The notes beneath the pieces are model-generated. The model saw nothing but the letters and a program-made list of their open reading frames with translations. It was not told the DNA's origin and did not search any database. This document shows, one piece after another, positions 9,853 to 20,034 of a stretch of DNA of 43,843 bases (positions are counted from its first letter, which is position 1; every line of letters begins with the position of its first letter). Both the position numbers and the translations under genes were made by a program. This DNA comes from an uncultured Clostridia bacterium (GTDB lineage Bacteria > Bacillota > Clostridia > Lachnospirales > Lachnospiraceae), in contig CAMVIN010000006.1 of assembly GCA_947167565.1 (NCBI GenBank), positions 1-43,843 of the forward strand, given 5' to 3'.

Positions 9853-10791
9853 CTACTGTCTCGGGCTCTTCACTTCACCGATAAGCACCCTCATACAGTC
9901 CTCTGTTGACTTTCCCTCTGCTCTGGCGCGGGAACTGAGACGCACACGGTGTCCCAGCACATCTTTTACTACACTCTGCACATCCTCTGCCGTGACAAAA
10001 TCTCTTCCCTCCAGCATAGCCATTGCGCGCGACATCTTGAGAAGCGCAATCGTCCCTCTCGGACTTGCCCCCGCCGCAAACAGTTCATGGTCTCTTGTCT
10101 TCTCCACAAGGGATACCATATAATCATACAACGATTCATGAACAAAAATCTTCTCTGTCTTCTCCTGTATCTGACGAAGTTCTTCTAAAGTCAGAACCGG
10201 TTCGAGCGAACCCACCTGATTCCAGACCTCTCCCTTAAGAATTGCCACCGCTTCATCATGCGCCGGGTATCCCATTGTCAGGCACGCCATAAAGCGGTCC
10301 ATCTGCGACTCCGGAAGCATCTGTGTACCGGACGAGCCAACCGGGTTCTGTGTCGCAATAACGAGAAACGGCTCCGGTAATTTTCGTGTCTCTCCCTCAA
10401 CAGTCGCCTGTCTCTCCTCCATAACCTCCAACAGTGCCGACTGTGTCTTCGGTGAGGTACGGTTCAACTCATCTGCCAGAAACAGATTGCAAAAAACCGA
10501 GCCCTCATGGTACTCAAATTCTCTTGTCTGGCCATTGTACATAGAAAAACCAAGAATATCACTCGGCAGTACATCCGGCGTAAACTGAACTCTTCGATAA
10601 TCCAGTGAAAGTACCCTTGCAAAAGTTGTTGCCAGTGTTGTCTTGCCGACTCCCGGCACATCCTCCATCAAAATATGTCCGCCACCAATCATTGTTGCCA
10701 ATACCTTTTTTACAACATCCTGCTTTCCTTTAATCACACGATTGACCTGATCCTGCACCCGCTGCAATTTTTCATCTATTCTGTCGCTCAT
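9853..10791 (-). CDS. MoxR family AAA+ ATPase
   Basis: Walker A GVGKTT, Walker B LADELNRTSPKTQSALLEVMEE, sensor ATQNPVGSSGT. Confidence 0.93.
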   Translation of the reverse strand: MSDRIDEKLQRVQDQVNRVIKGKQDVVKKVLATMIGGGHILMEDVPGVGKTTLATTFARVLSLDYRRVQFTPDVLPSDILGFSMYNGQTREFEYHEGSVFCNLFLADELNRTSPKTQSALLEVMEERQATVEGETRKLPEPFLVIATQNPVGSSGTQMLPESQMDRFMACLTMGYPAHDEAVAILKGEVWNQVGSLEPVLTLEELRQIQEKTEKIFVHESLYDYMVSLVEKTRDHELFAAGASPRGTIALLKMSRAMAMLEGRDFVTAEDVQSVVKDVLGHRVRLSSRARAEGKSTEDCMRVLIGEVKSPRQ

Positions 10792-10810
10792 CTAAACCTC
10801 CGTTTACTTT

Positions 10811-10850
10811 ACAAAAAGAACAGCCCTACAAAACCCATGTATGGCTGTTC
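10811..10850 (-). terminator. Rho-independent terminator between the DUF1858 gene and the moxR operon
   Basis: Minus strand GAACAGCC-(17 nt)-GGCTGTTC followed by TTTTTGT. Confidence 0.6.
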
Positions 10851-10878
10851 TTCATCACTTCTAAAAAATCAGAGTCCT

Positions 10879-11115
10879 TTACGCCTCCTGCACTTCTCTC
10901 TCCGCTTCCTTCTGTTTCTTCAAAGCAAGAAATTCCTGAATCGAATTCAACACTTCATCGGAATCCAGACCGTGAACCATGCAGGCTTCCTCCAACGACT
11001 CCCCAATGGAAGACGGACAGCCAACACAGTGCATCCCTGACTGCATGAGAACATAGGCAATGCCCGGCTCAAAATCCAACATATCTCCCATTGTTGTCTG
11101 CTTTGTAATTTCCAT
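10879..11115 (-). CDS. DUF1858 domain-containing protein
   Basis: TMGDMLDFEPGIAYVLMQSGMHCVGCPSSIGESLEEACMVHGLD is characteristic of DUF1858. Confidence 0.85.
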   Translation of the reverse strand: MEITKQTTMGDMLDFEPGIAYVLMQSGMHCVGCPSSIGESLEEACMVHGLDSDEVLNSIQEFLALKKQKEAEREVQEA

Positions 11116-11226
11116 TTTATCTTCTCCTTTCGGTTACTTCTTCTTTTTGCAAACCATACGCTTTTATTTTAATGCATATTGTCCATTTGGTCAAACAAAA
11201 AATAACCGTTCATAGAAAATTCACAT

Positions 11227-13389
11227 TTATCCATTCAACTCATAAGGCTGTGCATTTAAAATCGGCAAGCCGTTTTCATCCCAGATTACCCTCCGAAGAT
11301 GAGCACTTCGGCAAGGATCATAGAGAGGATCTTCTGAACCGTATCCGCAATTTCCCTCAAAACAATCTTTCGGCCGGGAATGATATACAAAAATTGTATC
11401 TCCATTCTCATCAACGGTAAACGAGTTGTGCCCCGGTCCATACTCATCAACTAAATCCTCTGAAGTCAATGCGGGTGTGGATTGTTTCGTCCAGGACTTA
11501 ATATCCAGCAAATCTGACTTCTCATCTGCATACAGGTATCCAACACAATACTCTGGTCCTGTAGCAGCGGCTGAGTACGCAACAATTACTTTCCCGTCGT
11601 GAATCAGCACAGAAGGTCCTTCATTGACAGGAATAGAGACACATTCCCAGTAATATTCCGGCTTCGTGAGAAGCATCGCCTTCGTAACGGCTTTCCACGG
11701 CTCTTTCGGATCCACTTCTGCTATATAAAGATTAGAAGTTCCGACTTTCTGTGCCCAGATTACATAGGATTTCCCATTACACTCAAAGTATGTCATATCA
11801 AGAGAAAAATCGGTAAATGAAGTGCTATCGCCCTCAGCAGCCTGGAACTTTCCTTTTTCCACCCAATTATCATTGTATGGGTCATCGCCCTCGCACATCA
11901 AAACATTACAATTAATGTTCCACCAATTCGAAGAACTTCCGCTCCCGGCATATAAAATATACCATTTCCCACCAATATAATGCATCTCCGGAGCCCAGAT
12001 AAAACGATGAGATATCGTTGTACTGCTCACCTTGAAAATAGTTTTTTCCTCCGCATTTTTCAGTCCGGCCAATGTCTTGGAACGGCGCAGAATCACACGG
12101 TCATATCCATTCGCATCGTGAAATCCATTCATTGGGTAAGATGCTGTAAAGTAGTAGTAGCCATCCTCACCTTTTGTAATATACGGATCCGCGCGGTCCG
12201 CAATAAACACATCAGATTTTGCACTTTTTGCATCCATGTCAGATTCTTTTGTCTCCTTATATAATTTAGTTACAGCACTATCCGGTTTCGCTCCCCGGAA
12301 AACTTGAACCTCACGAACATACCCAATAAAAGTCGGATCGCTGTAAGATGATTTTCCGATGTAGGCAACAAGATCACTGCCAAAATCACTGAATTTACGC
12401 TCCAATGGACAGGTTCCCACTTTTTCTCCATTAAAATATCCGGTAATACTGTCCGGCTTAATCACTGTCACATAGTGATTCCACTCTGTTCCCGTGAAAG
12501 GTCCATTAATGCCGTTAGCAGCCGTCGATGCACTGATGCCGACTTCTGTAACCCACGGTGTGCTCTCATTGACAGAGTTTGTCATAACTGATTTCATGCG
12601 CCCTTCAAGATTTCTCGGATTGAGAAGCCAATAAGAACTCGGCAGCGTCTCCGTTGTTCCGACATACATCACACTTGTATTGGCAGTTCCATTATAATCT
12701 TTTGCCCAGATGGATATCGTCAAAGTATCCTGTCCTTCAAAGACATCCGACGGCAGATTGATGTATCCGCCATTTTCAAGGAAAAGAGAGTGGTCCGCCT
12801 GAATCGTCGAATCAACACCTACAAGTTCCGCATCCTTCCCATTGCCACTCTGATCAAGAAGCGTCTTGCCATCCTCCCCGGTTGTCATATTGTAGTGGAG
12901 AAGTTCAACTGTTGTATCCGGCTCTTCGGTAGGTGACGCCGTTGACGTAGTAGAACTGTGCGTTGCATCTGTCGTACCGGCAGAGCCCGGCGTGGCTGTC
13001 GCAACCGTTTGTTTCGAACTTTCCGATTTTTTCATTTTTACCCGTACGGTAACTTTCTTTTTGTAAGTCTTTGAAGCAGTCTTTATTTTCGCCTGAACAA
13101 TTGCTTTTCCCGTCTTCTTCAACGCCTTGATTTTAACGCTTTTTTTCGTCTTTTTGGTAAGCTTTATCAAATTTTTCCCCTTCAAAACTTTCCATGTCAC
13201 CTTTTTGATTTTTTTCCCTGTGGAATTTTTAATCTTAACTGTCTTGCTTTTCCCGGTATAAACCGCAAGAGAAGTTTTGTTGAGTTTTATCGTTTTCTTT
13301 TTTTCCGCCCTTGCCTCGGCAGGTGACAACAGAGAAACGACCATAACTAAAACCATAAAAACCGTTGCCTGTTTTCGCATTTTTCCCAT
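11227..13389 (-). CDS. Secreted glycoside hydrolase family 43 protein with LamG/concanavalin-like domain and N-terminal Ig-like region
   Basis: Signal peptide; LamG-like LHYNMTTGEDGKTLLDQSGNGKDAELVG...YIGKSSYSDPTFIGYVREVQVFRGA; GH43-like FIADRADPYITKGEDGYYYFTASYPM...IWAPEMHYIGGKWYILYAG. Confidence 0.85.
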   Translation of the reverse strand: MGKMRKQATVFMVLVMVVSLLSPAEARAEKKKTIKLNKTSLAVYTGKSKTVKIKNSTGKKIKKVTWKVLKGKNLIKLTKKTKKSVKIKALKKTGKAIVQAKIKTASKTYKKKVTVRVKMKKSESSKQTVATATPGSAGTTDATHSSTTSTASPTEEPDTTVELLHYNMTTGEDGKTLLDQSGNGKDAELVGVDSTIQADHSLFLENGGYINLPSDVFEGQDTLTISIWAKDYNGTANTSVMYVGTTETLPSSYWLLNPRNLEGRMKSVMTNSVNESTPWVTEVGISASTAANGINGPFTGTEWNHYVTVIKPDSITGYFNGEKVGTCPLERKFSDFGSDLVAYIGKSSYSDPTFIGYVREVQVFRGAKPDSAVTKLYKETKESDMDAKSAKSDVFIADRADPYITKGEDGYYYFTASYPMNGFHDANGYDRVILRRSKTLAGLKNAEEKTIFKVSSTTISHRFIWAPEMHYIGGKWYILYAGSGSSSNWWNINCNVLMCEGDDPYNDNWVEKGKFQAAEGDSTSFTDFSLDMTYFECNGKSYVIWAQKVGTSNLYIAEVDPKEPWKAVTKAMLLTKPEYYWECVSIPVNEGPSVLIHDGKVIVAYSAAATGPEYCVGYLYADEKSDLLDIKSWTKQSTPALTSEDLVDEYGPGHNSFTVDENGDTIFVYHSRPKDCFEGNCGYGSEDPLYDPCRSAHLRRVIWDENGLPILNAQPYELNG

Positions 13390-13472
13390 GAAAATACCTC
13401 CTTGATATGTATAAAAAATTCATTTGTTATACTTTATCAAAGGAGAGAAAAAAGTGGAATGATAAATAACGC

Positions 13473-14291
13473 TCAAAATTTGATATTTTGTGCTTTTTTT
13501 GATATATTCTGCTTATCCCGATATGTCCTTGGAGACATCCCATATTTTGACTTAAACTGCCGGGAAAAATGCTCAATGTTATCATATTGGAGAATTTCAG
13601 CAATTTCACTGATTGAATATTGGGTCGTATCAAGAAGCTTTCGCGCCTGTTCTAACCTCGCATTAATCAAATCATTCGAAATCGAAACACCAAAAAATTT
13701 CTTATACAAATGTTGAAGATAGGAACGGCTCATTTTCATATCCTCAGCAATCTGTTCCACCCCATTTTGTGGCTGATATTCAAAATTTAAAATATGACGC
13801 CGCAATTTGTCGAAGGCAGGAAAATGTTTGATTCGAATTTTGTCCTCGCCGATGCTCTCATGATATATTTGCGCAAAACGATGAAAGAGAGTCTGCGCCT
13901 CATGATGAAGCATTTTTTCACGATCTTCTCTTATTGTAAAATATTCAAGAAGCATATCGGATGTTAATTTTTCAATTTCCTTTGTATCCTTCAAACGAAT
14001 CGGCGTATTGAGTGGAATATCCAGATTTTCAAAAAAATTCTGATAAGGCACGATATCAAAATGAATCCAGTCATTGATATAATGTCCATCAAGTTTGCGA
14101 TATACCTGTGGCGCACCCTTCTCATAAATAATATATGTATTTTCCGGTATCAACTCATAACGGCCTTTGAGGCAGACCTCAGTAGGGCATCGGAAGAACA
14201 AAAACAAATAGTCTCCCGTGCCCTCCGGACGATCCGCCTCAAAGCCGCCGACATTGACAAATTGGTATCCCATATCCTTTACGTAAATCAT
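13473..14291 (-). CDS. AraC family transcriptional regulator
   Basis: C-terminal double HTH: MKMSRSYLQHLYKKFFGVSISNDLINARLEQARKLLDTTQYSISEIAEILQYDNIEHFSRQFKSKYGMSPRTYR. Confidence 0.92.
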   Translation of the reverse strand: MIYVKDMGYQFVNVGGFEADRPEGTGDYLFLFFRCPTEVCLKGRYELIPENTYIIYEKGAPQVYRKLDGHYINDWIHFDIVPYQNFFENLDIPLNTPIRLKDTKEIEKLTSDMLLEYFTIREDREKMLHHEAQTLFHRFAQIYHESIGEDKIRIKHFPAFDKLRRHILNFEYQPQNGVEQIAEDMKMSRSYLQHLYKKFFGVSISNDLINARLEQARKLLDTTQYSISEIAEILQYDNIEHFSRQFKSKYGMSPRTYRDKQNISKKAQNIKF

Positions 14292-14312
14292 ATGCCCCCC
14301 GATTCCGAGCCA

Positions 14313-15735
14313 TCAGGATTTCTTACTTAATCGAATAGCGATTACACTATACGGGGGAGTTGTAAAATTAAACTGGCTACTAATTCCTGTTATTTCACTC
14401 GTATTCATTGAAACAACCTCATCTCTCCCTAAAATATTATCATCTGCCATAGACCGGCCCACCGCTATATCAACAGAACCTCTGCTGTCCAGCGCACCTG
14501 AGCCCTTTATGTCAACTGCAAATATTTTTGAGTCCCCGGTAACATTGACCAATTTGATGATCATATCACCGTTTTCATCTTCGCTCACAACCTGATAAGC
14601 TTCTGCGTTAGTGCCCTCCTCGATTGTATAATCGACATACAACGTGTTATTCAGATAGCACTTAACATTTTTATCCGTAACAACTACCTTTATTTGGTAA
14701 GTCGCATTTGTCACAAGAGAACAATCCTTCACTACCACCAGTTTTGGTCGCATCTACCGTGAACGTATAATTCGTCCAGTTCGTATTCCCAAAGTAAACC
14801 GTCGTTCCTGTGTTTCCGTATTTACTTGTATCGGTCACCGTACTTGACTGAATAAGTCCACCATCTTGAACACTCCATACTCCATCTGATATTTTCTCCC
14901 ATTTCTCATCAAAATCATCTGTGGTAAACGTATCCTCAGCCAATGTTTTTCCGGTTTCATTATCTGTGACTTTTACATTGTCAAACTTAGCGGATGTCTC
15001 CCATGTACCAACTCCGACTTTTCCTTTAAATTCATTATGCGATATTATTTTTGCCCCGTCAAGTGAAGATTTCAAAAGCGTTGTTCCTGCATTGTTTGAA
15101 AATACTTTTTGTACATAATAATTGACAGAACATGTTGACGTATGGTTATTAAACCAGATTAAATTTGGTGCCCAATGCATTCTGGTAAGGTTTCCAAAAA
15201 GAGGAGCATACGCAGCCATCTTAACAATGTCACCGTTTCTTTCCAATCCGGTCATATAGGCGGCCTCAGACAGTGCGGATTTCCATGTATTGGACCACGA
15301 AGCATACTCACCGCCAAAAACATTCAATGCGCCACAATATTTCGTGTCTGTCATGTTGGAGACAGTCCTGCTGTAGTTTTCCGGATCATAATAATCGGTA
15401 TGCTCCAAAAACCACTCCGGCTGGTTATAATAGTGGTGATCTACTGCTCCGGAAAACAGAGTGCTGTCCAAAAAGCCTTCATTCTGAACACCAGCCTCAC
15501 TCTCGGATGCATTTACCATTTATTTGCTTGATCTTTACTATACGCTGTAATCTTCATCTCGCTATCGTCTGTTTCAGATATCGATGTTGACTGACTCCCC
15601 GGTGTTTTTGTTGGAACAGCCGGCGTAGCTGTTACTGTCTTTTTTGCCGCCTTTTTCACCGTGACCTTTATTTTTCTTTTCAATGTTTTATTTATATTGG
15701 TCTTAATCTTTGCCGTAACAATCGCAGAGCCTTTT
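14313..15735 (-). pseudogene. Remnant of a secreted GH51-type alpha-L-arabinofuranosidase (three out-of-frame pieces)
   Basis: Piece 1 (about 15735-15528): Ig-like/linker ...AIVTAKIKTNINKTLKRKIKVTVKK...ANKW*. Piece 2 (15519 down to about 14740): DHHYYNQPEWFLEHTDYYD...VFGGEYASWSNTWKSALSEAAYMTGLERNGDIVKMAAYAPLFGNL. Piece 3 (to 14313): ...IAVGRSMADDNILGRDEVVSMNTSEITG..FTTPPYSVIAIRLSKKS. Frames do not join; no start or signal peptide. Confidence 0.85.
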
Positions 15736-16571
15736 CAAGACGCCATCTTTTCTTTTTTATCCTCCGGTTTTCTCTGTTCAGAGACGATGACCTGACACGG
15801 ACGGATATTACTTCGGGGACAGATAAAACTGCACCGTCCACAGCGGATGCACTCGCCGTCCCGCATCGTATCCTCCTGTAATTTAACGGAGACCGGACAA
15901 TTTTTCTTACACGCCTGACAGTTTGGAATACAGTTTGTATGCTGTCTTCTGAGTGCAGTAAACGGAATCTCCGGAAGGAGTGAAAAAATCGCTCCCATCG
16001 GGCAGAGAAACTGACAAAAAAATCGTTCCTGCAGCGCCATTCCGACCAATATCAGAACAAACAGAGCAATCCCGACACCATAGGCTCCTATCCTGAAATT
16101 TCTGGCTGTCAAAAGAGAAAATACCGTCCACGGACTATACTTTGTAATCAGACTGGATTTGCCAAAGAAACAGAGCAGCAGCGTTCCTGCCAGTACAATA
16201 TATTTCAGTTTTTGAAGAACCGGAATTGCCCGATCCGGAATTTTCACCCACTTTTTCTTCGTTTTTTTCTGTATCCATGCACAAAAACGATAAATCCAGT
16301 CGCCGATTGCACCAAATGCACACGCCCAGCCACAGAACACTCTGCCCGCCACAATGGTAACTGCACACAGAACTGCCAGGCGAATCAAAAACATCGAAGA
16401 AAAGTCAATCACGGTTCCACCGCCAAAATTCCCAATCAGTTCTTTTACCCCGGCATATGCCTGAGAAAAAAGAGCCGGAATAAATACAAAACATACCACC
16501 TGAACAGCCAGTCGAAGAATATCCAAAATCATCATTTTCTTCGCCCTGGCTCGTACTGAATTACTTTTCAT
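15735..16571 (-). CDS. NapH/NosR-like polyferredoxin membrane protein (4Fe-4S)
   Basis: GRVFCGWACAFGAIGDW, FCQFLCPMGAIFSLLPEIP, CIPNCQACKKNCPV, CIRCGRCSFICP; multiple TM helices. Start taken as ATG at 16571 (MKSNSVRARAKK), overlapping the upstream gene. Confidence 0.88.
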   Translation of the reverse strand: MKSNSVRARAKKMMILDILRLAVQVVCFVFIPALFSQAYAGVKELIGNFGGGTVIDFSSMFLIRLAVLCAVTIVAGRVFCGWACAFGAIGDWIYRFCAWIQKKTKKKWVKIPDRAIPVLQKLKYIVLAGTLLLCFFGKSSLITKYSPWTVFSLLTARNFRIGAYGVGIALFVLILVGMALQERFFCQFLCPMGAIFSLLPEIPFTALRRQHTNCIPNCQACKKNCPVSVKLQEDTMRDGECIRCGRCSFICPRSNIRPCQVIVSEQRKPEDKKEKMAS

Positions 16572-17001
16572 TGTTTTTACTTTCCTCCAATGCCTCGCAA
16601 ATCCCATCCAAAATTGCATTGGAAGAGAGAGTTGCGTTCGTCACAACATCTACATCAACAGACTGAAAATCCACGACATCCGGGATAAGTTTCTTTGCCG
16701 CCTCAAGATACTCCGGCGTTTCTTTCTTTCCCTCAATCACTTCTATCGCGGTTATCTTTCCATCCTGAATCGTCACCTCAGTCACCACATCACCGCCATA
16801 TCCGGTTCCCGTTCCACGGAATTTTCCGTCCATGTAAGTAACCTTATTGGCCTCTAATTCCGCCCACGCCTTTTTCGCCTCACGCTCCTCTTCTCTGTGA
16901 GCGTCAACCTCTTTTTGCCTGTCTTTGGCGTAACTCTGGTATCCCATAAGTACGCCGCCAATCAGCAAAAGATTCAATCCTTTAATCACGAAAGTTTTCA
17001 T
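16561..17001 (-). CDS. FMN-binding domain protein (membrane-anchored)
   Basis: FRGTGTGYGGDVVTEVTIQDGKITAIEVIEGKKETPEYLEAAKKLIPDVVDFQSVDVDVVTNATLSSNAI is an FMN_bind domain with flavinylation-type motif. Confidence 0.9.
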   Translation of the reverse strand: MKTFVIKGLNLLLIGGVLMGYQSYAKDRQKEVDAHREEEREAKKAWAELEANKVTYMDGKFRGTGTGYGGDVVTEVTIQDGKITAIEVIEGKKETPEYLEAAKKLIPDVVDFQSVDVDVVTNATLSSNAILDGICEALEESKNNEK

Positions 17002-17010
17002 TGCCGCCTC

Positions 17011-18765
17011 CTATTCTTTCGCCTTTTTTAAAGCCTCTCGATAGAGGTTCAAAAAGGCTTCTGAAGAACACGTTGCGCCGGAGCATATATCTACACCTGT
17101 AGCCTTCTGTTTCTGAATTAGCTGCGGAAGAATATAATTTAATGCATTCTGCGAATACCAGAGATTTGTTGCATCCTCCACCGTCAGATCTGCTATATCC
17201 GTCAGCTGTCCCTGTTCAAAGACGACATTTCCACTCAACTCATATTCAAAAAAGTCCTCGTCCTCATCCGGATACACCATAACACAAACCGGATAGATAC
17301 CATCCTTGATTTCACTATAATCTATCTTGTCAGAATCCTCTTCCCCGGAAGAATCTATTGGTGTCTGCGACGGAGATGGTGCCGGAGTCTGCGTCACCAT
17401 CTCCTCATCGTCAGAAACTACTGTTGTAGTCTCACCTGTTGCCTGATTCCATGCAAGAAGATAAAGATTTCGAATTGTTTTCGATGAGCACGTCGCCCCA
17501 CTCACAGCCTGGAGTTCTTTCACTGACTGGTTCGCCAAAAGCTGACTCACTACGCCAGTAGAGTTTTTTGTGCCCTCTACCGCCTTCTGATAATACTTTT
17601 TATTCGTTTCATCCGTAGAACTAAAATTCTCCATCGCTGCCAGAGCACCATTTTTAAATGTCACATCAGCACTCATTATGTAGGAAGTAAACGCCTTCTT
17701 CGCATCCGGCTCACAAGATGCGCTCACCGAATATGTTCCATCTTTCGGGGTTCCTGTCGTCTGAATCTGTGTATTCTGCTCACCCTCATCAAGATTTGCC
17801 GGAGTTGTATCTGCTTGATCAGAAGGATTTGTTTTTTTCTCCTTCACTTTTTTACCATTATTTTTTGCAATGGCCTTTTCTCTGGCATCAAGATATGCCT
17901 TGACAATCGCATGGGAAGAATACGTTGCTCCGCTCACCGTATCCACGGAAGATGCCATGGCTCCATTTTTCTTCTGAGTCTTCAAAATTTTCTTAACCAT
18001 TGGTTTCCACGCCTTTTTCCAGTACGCTTCATTATCCGGATCATCGTTGCCGGTAATTTTCAGTTTATTGACTGCTACCACTTTGCCCTCTCTGAATTTT
18101 GCAGCTAATGACACGGTATATCCGAAATTTTCACACTGAGCACTTCCGGTAAAAGTTCCGTCCGCCGGTACTCCCTTAGATACAACTTCCTTTTTCTTCG
18201 ACTCAGTTGTTTTTTTGGTACTCGTCTTTGTCACCGTTGTCGTTGTTGCAGTAACCTTCTTACCTCCCGCTTTGTTCAGTGCGGCAGCCACCGCCTGGCG
18301 AATCCCGTTTGAGGACAGTGTCGCTTCTGCAATACAGTCCACTTCCGGTGTCTGCTGCTTGAGAATCCGGGCAATAATCTTCTTTGCTCTCGAAAAATAC
18401 TCGGGTGTCTCACCGTCGTGAGACACAATTCGTATACTTTTTATTTTCCCCCCGACAATCTGCACTTCAACCACAACCGGGCCGCCATAGCCCGCTCCCG
18501 AACCGGTATATGTTCCATCTTTCCATGCCTCGGCTTTCAAACTGACAGCAGCCACTTTTTCTTTTTTGTTTTTCTTCTTTTCGCCAGATTCCTCTCTTTT
18601 CTTATCTGAGCTGCGTGTCGCCGTAATACCCGGCTCCTCTTTATCCTCTTCGCCTGGAAAAATAATCTGTGAAAAAACCGGGACAGTACTCCGGAATCCC
18701 GCCACCGCCGCCACAACGACGAGTACAGCCGGAACGAGAAAAATAAATTCCTTTATTTTATTCAT
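17011..18765 (-). CDS. Multi-domain secreted/anchored FMN-binding protein (four FMN_bind-like repeats)
   Basis: Four motif copies: CIAEATLSSNGI, DTVSGATYSSHAI, QAVSGATCSSKTI, DICSGATCSSEAF; N-terminal TM/signal. Confidence 0.88.
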   Translation of the reverse strand: MNKIKEFIFLVPAVLVVVAAVAGFRSTVPVFSQIIFPGEEDKEEPGITATRSSDKKREESGEKKKNKKEKVAAVSLKAEAWKDGTYTGSGAGYGGPVVVEVQIVGGKIKSIRIVSHDGETPEYFSRAKKIIARILKQQTPEVDCIAEATLSSNGIRQAVAAALNKAGGKKVTATTTTVTKTSTKKTTESKKKEVVSKGVPADGTFTGSAQCENFGYTVSLAAKFREGKVVAVNKLKITGNDDPDNEAYWKKAWKPMVKKILKTQKKNGAMASSVDTVSGATYSSHAIVKAYLDAREKAIAKNNGKKVKEKKTNPSDQADTTPANLDEGEQNTQIQTTGTPKDGTYSVSASCEPDAKKAFTSYIMSADVTFKNGALAAMENFSSTDETNKKYYQKAVEGTKNSTGVVSQLLANQSVKELQAVSGATCSSKTIRNLYLLAWNQATGETTTVVSDDEEMVTQTPAPSPSQTPIDSSGEEDSDKIDYSEIKDGIYPVCVMVYPDEDEDFFEYELSGNVVFEQGQLTDIADLTVEDATNLWYSQNALNYILPQLIQKQKATGVDICSGATCSSEAFLNLYREALKKAKE

Positions 18766-18790
18766 GTTATTAGATACCTCCGTTTGTCAG

Positions 18791-19909
18791 TCAATCCTTC
18801 TGCTCTCTTTTTTCTACTGTGACTGAAAAAATATCTGACGTAAATTTCTCTTCCAGTCCCTCTGTAATTGTCACTTTACCGTCTTGATCAAGCAAAATAG
18901 CGTCAAACTCATCCTCATGCCTGTGCCAGAATGCAAGGGCATCCTCTTTTCCCATAATAAAGAGAGAGGTAGACAGTCCATCCGCCAAGGTCCCGTCATC
19001 GCTCACAATCGTCACACTGGTAAGACCACGATCTGCCGGGTAACCGGTTCGCGGATCAAGAATATGATGATATGTCACCCCATCCTTTTCAAAGTACCTC
19101 TCATAGCCTCCGGATGTAATAACCGCCTTATCTGACACCTGTAGAATACCAAGAAAATCCTGTGATTCAGTATCCGGATTCTGAATGCCGACACGCCATT
19201 CCGAACCATCCTGCCGACTCCCCAGAAGCTGCACGTTCCCACCAAGAGAGACAAGCCCCGAAGTCACTCCATATTCCTTGAAAATTTCCATAATACGGGC
19301 TGAAGTGTACCCCTTGGCAATTCCGCCAAGGTCAATTTCCATTTCATCCGGCAGTGTAATAAGCCGATTCTCTTTATCGTACTCTATTTGTGAAGCGTCA
19401 ATGTTCTTTAAAAGCTTATCAATTTGAACTTTTTCCGGCACCTTATACTTCTCATTTACAAATCCCCACTCAAGCATCAGCGGGTAAATGGCAATATCAA
19501 ACAGCCCACCTGTCATATCATATAACGACAAAGATTTCTCAATCAGTGTTCCCGTCTCTTCTGACAAAATCTCACTTCCGCTCTCATTGACAATCGCCAC
19601 TTCGCTGTCCTCGTTCTGCGCACTGAATAACTTTTCGAGGCGCTGGATCTCTCCGACCGCCACATCAACAGCTTCTTCTTTTTTCTCGCCATATGCTGTT
19701 ATGGTCATGTATGTGTCCATCGCGAAAATACTTCTCTGTGCCGGTTCATTGTCTCCAACTGCACTGCCACTCGCATTTTTTAAATTACTCTCTTCCCTCC
19801 CGCAACTGCTGAGACTGAATACCTGCACAGTAAAAAATAAAATTGTCAGGACAATGCGTACCACTGTCATTCTTTTCTTTTTCATATTCGTGTTCAAGTC
19901 CTTTCCCAA
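18791..19909 (-). CDS. apbE: ApbE family FAD:protein FMN transferase
   Basis: FAMDTYMTITAYG, DLGGIAKGYTSARI, SLGGNVQLLG, HHILDPRTGYPADRGLTSVTIVSDDGTLADGLSTSLFIMG. Confidence 0.95.
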   Translation of the reverse strand: MGKDLNTNMKKKRMTVVRIVLTILFFTVQVFSLSSCGREESNLKNASGSAVGDNEPAQRSIFAMDTYMTITAYGEKKEEAVDVAVGEIQRLEKLFSAQNEDSEVAIVNESGSEILSEETGTLIEKSLSLYDMTGGLFDIAIYPLMLEWGFVNEKYKVPEKVQIDKLLKNIDASQIEYDKENRLITLPDEMEIDLGGIAKGYTSARIMEIFKEYGVTSGLVSLGGNVQLLGSRQDGSEWRVGIQNPDTESQDFLGILQVSDKAVITSGGYERYFEKDGVTYHHILDPRTGYPADRGLTSVTIVSDDGTLADGLSTSLFIMGKEDALAFWHRHEDEFDAILLDQDGKVTITEGLEEKFTSDIFSVTVEKREQKD

Positions 19910-19965
19910 AACTCTTCAAGGCTTAATCATACCATTGACATGGAACAAAAACAAGTGGCTTTTCT

Positions 19966-20005
19966 CCAAAAATAGCGGCACCTTCTCATTCCGGTACCGC
20001 TATTT
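19966..20005 (-). terminator. Rho-independent terminator for the 20035-22134 gene
   Basis: Minus strand AAATAGCGGtACC-loop-GGTgCCGCTATTT followed by a short T tract. Confidence 0.75.
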
Positions 20006-20034
20006 ACTTTCACTCATTTCCCGAGTTTAACAGA

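Noticed and set aside
14313-15519. Two separate genes (146 and 282 aa)
   Set aside because: Both are fragments of one GH51-like protein; no starts or signal peptides, frames broken by deletions.
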